Below, piece by piece: positions 57,101 to 64,000 of a DNA stretch of 64,000 bases. Each line of letters begins with the position of its first letter. The first letter of the stretch is position 1. Under the pieces are notes generated by a model. It ran no database searches. It was not told the DNA's origin and worked only from the letters and a program-made list of their open reading frames with translations. The stretch comes from Cotesia glomerata (Eukaryota; Arthropoda; Insecta; Hymenoptera; Braconidae). The position numbers and the translations under genes are program-made. Location of the stretch: assembly GCF_020080835.1 (NCBI RefSeq), contig NC_058159.1, forward strand, positions 23,470,474 to 23,534,473, written 5' to 3'.

Positions 57101-58954
57101 CATCATGTATCCATGATTTTATTAAGGTCAAAAACATGATATCCCTTGAGTATTCACGTGCCTTGTAATAATGTAAAAATCACGTCATCGTTTTTTTTTT
57201 AAACTCCCCATACTATGAGCATAAAAAAGGTCATTTGATTTATTATTCACCGAAAAAAGTTCTCAGTAAGCAGTAAAAAAAAGTCGAATAATAAAAAATC
57301 AGGTTAACATACAGAGATCTAGGAAAAATATCCCAAGAGTCGTACTAATTTATCCTGAACAAATCCACGTGAATCTCTTAGGGATTCTAGAATGAAAAAT
57401 CGATTTTAAATGAAAGGGTGGAAAACATAAAAAAAAATACCAAGTTAGCTAAAAATTCTCTAAAAAAACAGACTCAAAGCGGATTTTAAGGATCCAGATT
57501 AAATGACGGATATTTATCGAAAAAATTGTGTAGTTATAGTTTTTGAATGAATGTTTTTAAATTTAAAAATAAAAGAAAAAAAAGCATAAATACTTTAATC
57601 TGAAAAAACTTTTAGCGTATGAGCGAGAACTGATTGGCCACAAGCATAACTCTGCAGTAGACTTGCCGGCTCCAAATATTTTAAGTATTTGTGTAATTCA
57701 CGTGTATGTATACATAAATGTGGGTGTAGATAAATGAAAATACCGACTGGAGAGATTCTTGAATTTTCTGAACTATAAACGGATTCAGTCGACAACGAGC
57801 TACAGTCATTCGTGTCCTGGGGCGGTTGGTCCATTTCACCCCGATCAATACACGACACTCGACGTTCTCTCTCATTCTCTCTCTTTCTCTCTCGTACTCA
57901 ATCTTTCTCACTTACCCACTCATTCTCTTTATTGCTCTTGCTAACCAACCCTCTGTTATCTGTTTTCTCTAAGAACACACTGACATTGACAACAGCTATT
58001 GGTAAAATCAACGGATAGTGTTAAATAATAATTTATATCCTATTAAATGTGATCGTTCTCGAGTTCCTATAAAAGATTAGTTTTTATTTATTCCTTGTGA
58101 CTACCGACTTAATTTTTTTTTATTTTAAATGTTAGAATTTTTATTTTATTTATACGTTTGTTCTTCTACGTAAGATAAACATTTTTTAACTTGGTACTTT
58201 ATTTAAAATTGCAATACTTTACACTTAAATAAAAAAAAAAAACATCAATAATGTTAGTTCGAACGATGCGACACTCGTCAACCTGGCCTTTAGAAAACTC
58301 ACTTGATTCTGAGAAGATTAAATTGCCATCGTCTAGAACGCAACAGCTTTTTGAAGGTGACCTTGTTGTTTAACCTTTTAGAAAGATTAATTGTTAATCA
58401 AATTTTTTTTCTATTTTTATTCTATAAATTTTAAACATTTAAAATTATTTCTTCAACTTGATAAAATAAATATGTAGATTGCCGTCATTAACTATAAAGT
58501 TGTACGTCTTTTGAATGCAATTAGAGGAAACGAGCAAAAGAGATTGCACGGCGTACCATACCATGAAAAGCTCCGTTTATTGCGTCTGCTACTAGACTGG
58601 TTGGTAGATATATAGTGGCTACCGAGCCAAAGTCCATAAAAGTACAGTCAATTCTAGGCCAACCTGGAATAATCTCACCTCGACCTCACACTAAATGACT
58701 GAGATATGGAAACCCCCGGCTACTATTAGAATTAATTTTTATTTATATTATTTCAACAAATTTTCTCTGTTCTTTTGAAGAATTAATAAAAGTTTAAAAG
58801 TTTATCATATTTATATTTATATATTTCTTTAGTTTCAACGAAAGCCTTGGCCGGAGCTAAGAGTCTTGGTGGGTTTCTCTACAGTGCTGTTAATAAAGCC
58901 GGAAAAACAGTAGTTGAAGCAAGTGCAAAAATCAAGAAAACTGTTGAGGAAAAC
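51191..58954 (+). CDS. Sap47: Synapse-associated protein of 47 kDa / SYAP1 family, 5' part (five exons)
   Basis: Exons: 51191-51324, 54576-54797, 54956-55041, 58833-58954 (coding), all phases matching; 188 residues are encoded before the window's last donor (GTGAGT at 58955). That makes four coding exons visible; a fifth and the rest lie beyond the window. The N-terminus is MFSGLTNQVSTWMGKKGEDG, followed by an acidic, Ser/Pro/Thr-rich linker and a repeat of the membrane-like phrase (LAGVKSQMTGWLSGGIPGLS). Residues 148-188 (ALAGAKSLGGFLYSAVNKAG ... KIKKTVEEN) form an amphipathic helix region characteristic of SYAP1/Sap47 proteins just before the BSD domain, which is not in this window. In flies the protein is synapse-associated and abundant in nerve terminals; the vertebrate relative acts in Akt signalling. 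The 222-nt exon is phase-symmetric and could be skipped without frameshift. Confidence 0.85.
51325..54575 (+). other. Sap47 intron 1
   Basis: GT at 51325 to AG at 54574-54575, phase 2. AT-rich with no recognised exon or well-bounded element. The frame that reads from exon 1 into this intron is not a protein end. Confidence 0.7.
55042..58832 (+). other. Sap47 intron 3
   Basis: GT at 55042 to AG at 58831-58832, phase 1. Contains a (GA)n tract near 56980-57000 and a less AT-rich, CT-rich block at 57800-57960 and 58260-58720 that could include an alternative promoter or untranslated exon; no coding exon is supported. A 46-codon frame at 55623-55763 is noted as weak. Confidence 0.5.
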
Positions 58955-61518
58955 GTGAGTAAACTTTTTTTATATTAATATTTCAAAAACACATTTTCTT
59001 TATTGTTTTCATCAAAAGAAAAACTGAAAACTCATTCAACTAATTAAAACATCTATTGCTTTTACTTTTTCTTCACTCTTCACTTTGATTACAATTTTAT
59101 CAAGGTAATAGAACATTTAATGACGGTTGAAATTTATCAGCACGTTGATTACAATGTTCCAATACCGTCGTTGAATTTTCAATTTGACTAAAACAAAAAA
59201 AAGAACACCTGTAACGCTTGGAAAAGAATTATTTATTCATGATTCACCAGTACATCTATTGAGAGTAGATCTAGGTTTAGTAGAAGTCTATACACCGTCA
59301 ATGACAAATCACAAGGACGCGTATGAATATTGACGAGTTAAGTTGGTCATCTGTTAGCGAGCTTTCGCACTCAGACTTTCAGTAATGAATATCGATGACT
59401 CGTTTAATTTGTTCAAAAGTACTATCTGAGGTAAATTGTTTCACTTTAACGGCTTGTCAAACTCACTAATATGTACTTACTAGCTACGTAAGCATGTGTG
59501 AGAAACCTTCGTGCACTAGATCTAATGAGGACTACTCAGCAAAGTGTGAGAGCCTATCGAGAGTAGTAGTCTAGTCGAGTAGTACGAACAGTTGGATAGT
59601 CAGACAGTTCAAGTATTTAAATTTCTTATTAACAAAATATAAATGATTCATTTTCTCATTACTCTATATTTATTGACATTTAACTCAATTTTCCACTATA
59701 ACGATTTTTAAATTATTTGATTCAACTATTAATTACTTGAAAGTTTAATTTCAAAAATTGAAGTCATTCTACAAGAATCGGTTAACTAAGCAGAACTGTG
59801 TCAGCCACGATCAAATATATATATAATGATTTCAATAATTATTGGAATTTAAAATCGTATTATTGAAAAATTTATATTTTTTAAAATGAACACTTGCATG
59901 TAAATATATTTTTAACTTCTAAATTTATACAGCTATCAGAAATAATTTTTCAATTGCTAAAAATTTGTTAATTGTTGTCTTAATAGGGTTTATACTAATT
60001 TTATTTAATTTAAAGTAACGTTCACAATTTTGCGTTTCAATCTTTTATCTCACGTTAAATTGACATTGTTGGGAAGTTTATTTTCTATTTTATATAAATT
60101 AGTAATATCAAATTATCAAAAATTTTCATTTAGTCATGAATTATGACTCATAATGATAATATAAAGAATAAAATACTCGTGAAAATGGATAATTTGTCAG
60201 TTTCGTGGTGAATAAAATTTCTGTAATTTATTCAGAATTGTTTTTGAGTCATACTAATTCTATTGTCTTTTATTAAGTGTAATTGGCATAAGATTTCGGA
60301 GCAGTATTTTGTTTTAATTAGCTGATTTTTACTGCTGTATATTATTGAAAACAACATTACTTCAATTAAATTCATTTTAGTTCCTGTACGGAATATTTTA
60401 TGAGAATTAATTACATTAGAGTAATTATCAGTACTAATGAGACAAAGTAAAAAAAAAAAATTTGAGAATATTGTGATTAACATGAAAAATGTGTAGCTTA
60501 TTATGATTAAAACTTTTCTTTACATTATTTTTAAATTATTATCCTAACACATGAAATTTTGAAGATATTTGTCTCAAATCCCTAGGAGTCTTGTCACTTT
60601 TACAATGATAAACGTAAAGTACATATATGAGTAGAAAAAAAAAAAAGGTCAGTGAAATAAAAATATACGACTGCATACATATTTGAGCATTAATATTAGT
60701 ATACATAGAATAATAAAAAGAGAAAAGTAGCCTTAATACAAGTTTAACAAATAAAATGGATCAAAGAAGAATATGAATTTGCACTACATCGTATTGATCC
60801 ATCAGAGACGCTACCCTCGTAACACGGACACACCTTCTAACGTTAAACTCGACGTATCTTGTTAGTTACGTTATCGTTACGTTATTCGTGCCTTCAAACG
60901 CGTACACATCTGTTATAGTATCTTGAAACCAATGATGCAACGCAAGTATTTAAGTTGCGGTTTTTCGATCTTATCACCAAATTCTATTTCTAAAATATAT
61001 ATAATAATACTCTTATGGTTACCTAAAATGTCTTGTATTATATTACCTTGTAGGATAATCTGACAATACAATATGTCAATATAATACAAATACCACATTA
61101 CAGGCACATTTACCACAATAATTTAATGATGAATCGATTACCCAAGCCTTGAACTTTAAAAGGCTCTGTGTCACATCTGAATATCACGTTTTAGATGAAT
61201 CATTCAATCGGATTATTATATTTTTCATTCAATACGTCATTATTACATCTCTAATAAAAACTTTATTATATTTTATACAACATTATTTATTGGGAAAAAC
61301 TCAACCATCACAATGCAATTCAAAAATTTTTACTTCTTTATTCAAAAGGACTAATTGCTGTTAATGGTAGATAAAAAGTATTAAATAATTATCAAAGTAA
61401 AATGTTAATAATATTTTTCATAATTATAGCGACTTATTAATGTGTACCGTGAACTTTATCGTGAAAATTTTGAGAAAAAACATTTGCAGATTTGAACGAA
61501 ATGTTAAAATTTTAACCC

Positions 61519-61558
<40 letters not shown>
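61519..61558. repeat. (ATT)n microsatellite
   Basis: About 13 uninterrupted TTA units. Confidence 0.95.
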
Positions 61559-63116
61559 GTTGCTTAAATGAGGTTATAAATAACTCAACATTTTTTAATA
61601 ATTTATTATTTCATTCTAAAATATTAAGCTCACAGTTAATTTGATTAAAATACGTAAAAAATTTATAACAAAAAATTTTAAATTTTATAATTGACATGAG
61701 TTAGTCCAAACAAGAGTTATGTTGAATTATTTTTTTTTTTTTCACAAAATTTATTTTTAAGATAACAATGTCTAAAAATATATATTTCTGACTAATATTG
61801 TTTCTATTAGTATAACAATTTATTACTGTTAAATTTATAAAATTTTTGATGTTATACATTCAACCCATAAATAGTGAAATTTTTAAAATAGAAATACAAA
61901 GTTTTAATGTATTTATGTTAACTATTTATTCAACTTAAAATCACTTTTATACATAAACTTTATATTAACAATTTGTTTGCATATATAACATATAAATTTA
62001 CAAACAATATAGATAATGTGTGTAAACTTAGTGCATAAAATTTTCTGCTAAAATTCAGCATGGACTGTACAAAATTATTCATAGGTTTTTACAGGCTAGC
62101 TATTAATTCTCAAACTAAAGATAGAACAAGTTGTACCATAAATTGTTGGTTATAACGAATTTTTTTTATCGTAAAGTTTTGTACTTTTTTAAACTTAACA
62201 ATGAATACTTACATACTATAAAGTCTGGCTTTATATCCAAGTTTTTTAATTATATAGTATAGTTAAACAAAATGCTAGTATTATAAACTTTCCATATCTT
62301 TATGTTATATGTGTTTGCTTTTACTAATTAAATATAATAATTTTCTCGTTAGTTTTCTGATAACCTGAAATTAGACTCGAGTGTAGTACCCCGTAGATAT
62401 GTCAACAATTAATATTACACTTTGTCAACTGGTAACCTTGTGATTTCAACCAGCTTGCGGCATATTCGCTTTCTAATAGTTAGGTGACTACGTAGATATC
62501 AAGTATCAAGGTGTAGTTATTTTCCAACCATCCTCCTGGTTAGTTGGGTCTCTGATGGTCTATTAGACCATCGTTGTCGTACGAATCCTACTTCTGCCGC
62601 TTACTGTATAATTCAATTTATCAGTGAAATGTAATTCTCTATCGTTAGCAAGTTACTTATTATCTACTTAACACTTTGGTTATTAATACTTCATAATCTC
62701 TGAGATCCCAAAGAAAATGTCACTCTATTTTTTTCTTTATAATAAAATTAACTCGTTTTAGCCAGTGACTTTTTAATTTGTTAAAATGTTTTTTTTTTTT
62801 TTCACCATAATATTTATGATTTTTTTTACTCTTTTGATTTATATTAGATTATACTTATTATAGATTATATTTATTTATTTGTTCAAACGCCAATCGACTT
62901 TATACATTAGGTTTACATTAAGTAAATTTAGTTTTAGGTGAAAAAAGAAAATAAAAATAAAATAAAAAAGCATTAACATTGTTGTTTAAATAAACGATAG
63001 AAATGAATTTTTACTAATAAATCATTACAAACTCGATTTGTTTTGAAATAAATTTTTTAAAACTCAACAAAAATATGGTTATAATATTATAATTTCTTAA
63101 AAATTAATTCAAATGT

Positions 63117-63172
63117 TAACTGACCAAAAACGGTGCTAAGGTGGCTAAAAACGGTACTTTTACCCTATTTGT
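63117..63172 (+). repeat. Repeat relic related to 46540-46765
   Basis: ACCAAAAACGGTGCTAAGGT and GGCTAAAAACGGTACTTTTACC match, in part and in inverse, the phrases at 46553-46585 and 46718-46760. Confidence 0.4.
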
Positions 63173-64000
63173 TATGGCATAGCTTCAAACGACCTGCATC
63201 TTGCAGTCTTTAAGTGAGCAGTCTTTAGGAGAGCATGGCGGCTGACAAAGAACAAATGGACTTTTGTAAACTCAAATATCTCAAATCTTTTTTCATTTAC
63301 TTCAATTGAAAGAAAGTCAAAAAGTTTGCAGCTGTCATGGGAAAAAAGAATTTACGGACAAAATCGAGTACTTGGAAAAAACAAAGTTTTTTCCCTAGAT
63401 TGTCGACAAAAAGATAGTTTGTTATAAAAGTAGTTACTCTTGATCAGTGGAAAAAATCGAGAAAAAAGATTGAATGAATTTGAAAAAAAAATTTATAAAA
63501 TTTTTAGAGTACATAAATTTATGTTGTAAGTTTCTTGTTCACGTTGCAGTCTTATATTCTTAAATTTTCATTCTTCACACTGAAAAAAATTAAAATTACC
63601 CACTAAACTTTCACCATATTTTCCACGTTATTTTCACTTGAATTCCATGGAGATTATTTTCTTCTTCACACTTTAAACGCTTTATTTTACCTTTTCTCCC
63701 ATGAGACATCGATGCAGCGATACAAAAAAGCGTCAGCTAAAATATTAAATAAAACTATTAAATACTTTCTATCAGAACTTCATTGTTTGAACGATGAAAT
63801 TGACATAGATATTTCCGATAACCCCTTTCTTTCAAATATACAATCAATTATTTCAACTCAAACGAATCTCTTTTATTTTATTGCGTTTTTTATTTCAGTA
63901 CGTATTCAGTCCGCAGATAAATTAATTGACCTAGTATGTGATAATTGAAGTTCTATCGACTCTTGCTCGTTGCCAAAAAAGCAAAATAAAAAAAAGAAAT

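Larger units (their letters stand above)
58955..64000 (+). other. Sap47 intron 4 (continues past the window)
   Basis: Starts with the donor GTGAGT. No BSD-domain exon was recognised, so the intron probably runs to or past the window end. A repeat relic lies at 63117-63172. An unrecognised 78-codon frame at 63712-63948 is not called. Confidence 0.45.

Noticed and set aside
63712..63948. 78-codon frame near the window end
   Set aside because: Reasonable composition, but no recognised motif, and it lies in or beyond the Sap47 intron without evidence for splicing.

Overview
The window is AT-rich eukaryotic DNA with intron-split genes (GT-AG introns) whose products are animal housekeeping and neuronal or epithelial proteins. 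It reads as an insect nuclear genome. Base composition, intron sizes and the wealth of short non-autonomous transposons would fit an AT-rich hymenopteran such as a braconid wasp, but the order is an inference, not something the sequence proves.

Layout. 1-22.8 kb: no protein-coding gene that I can support. There is a GC-richer island near 0.58-1.25 kb, then AT-rich sequence packed with SINEs, palindromic MITEs, TTAA-flanked elements and an unclassified family carrying internal CA microsatellites. 22.8-30.8 kb (minus): complete six-exon Rab11 family-interacting protein gene (C2 domain plus C-terminal Rab11-binding helix). 31-39 kb: intergenic, with a Helitron containing a large inverted-repeat element that itself contains a small palindromic MITE. 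39.35-46.13 kb (plus): NHERF/Sip1-like PDZ adaptor, two recognised coding exons around a 6-kb intron. 47.59-48.99 kb (minus): complete four-exon ribosomal protein S4 gene, convergent with NHERF, with a well-formed H/ACA snoRNA candidate in its second intron. 51.19-58.95 kb (plus): the first five coding exons of a Sap47/SYAP1-type gene, which continues beyond the window; 58.96-64 kb is its intron or flank.

The four genes are not an operon. They act in membrane recycling (Rab11-FIP), cortical scaffolding (NHERF), translation (RpS4) and synapse-associated functions (Sap47). All coding joins were checked by reading phase, and every exon junction stays in frame.

The most unusual content is in the repeats: (i) SINEs with at least three different tRNA-like heads sharing one internal core of about 100-120 bp, each copy with a clear target-site duplication; (ii) a three-level nest of Helitron, 780-bp-arm inverted repeat and 140-bp hairpin MITE; (iii) a second MITE split by a SINE near its palindrome centre; (iv) a Rab11-FIP intron made almost entirely of transposons; (v) the intronic H/ACA snoRNA. 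I found no transposase, reverse transcriptase, CRISPR array, rRNA or free-standing tRNA gene.
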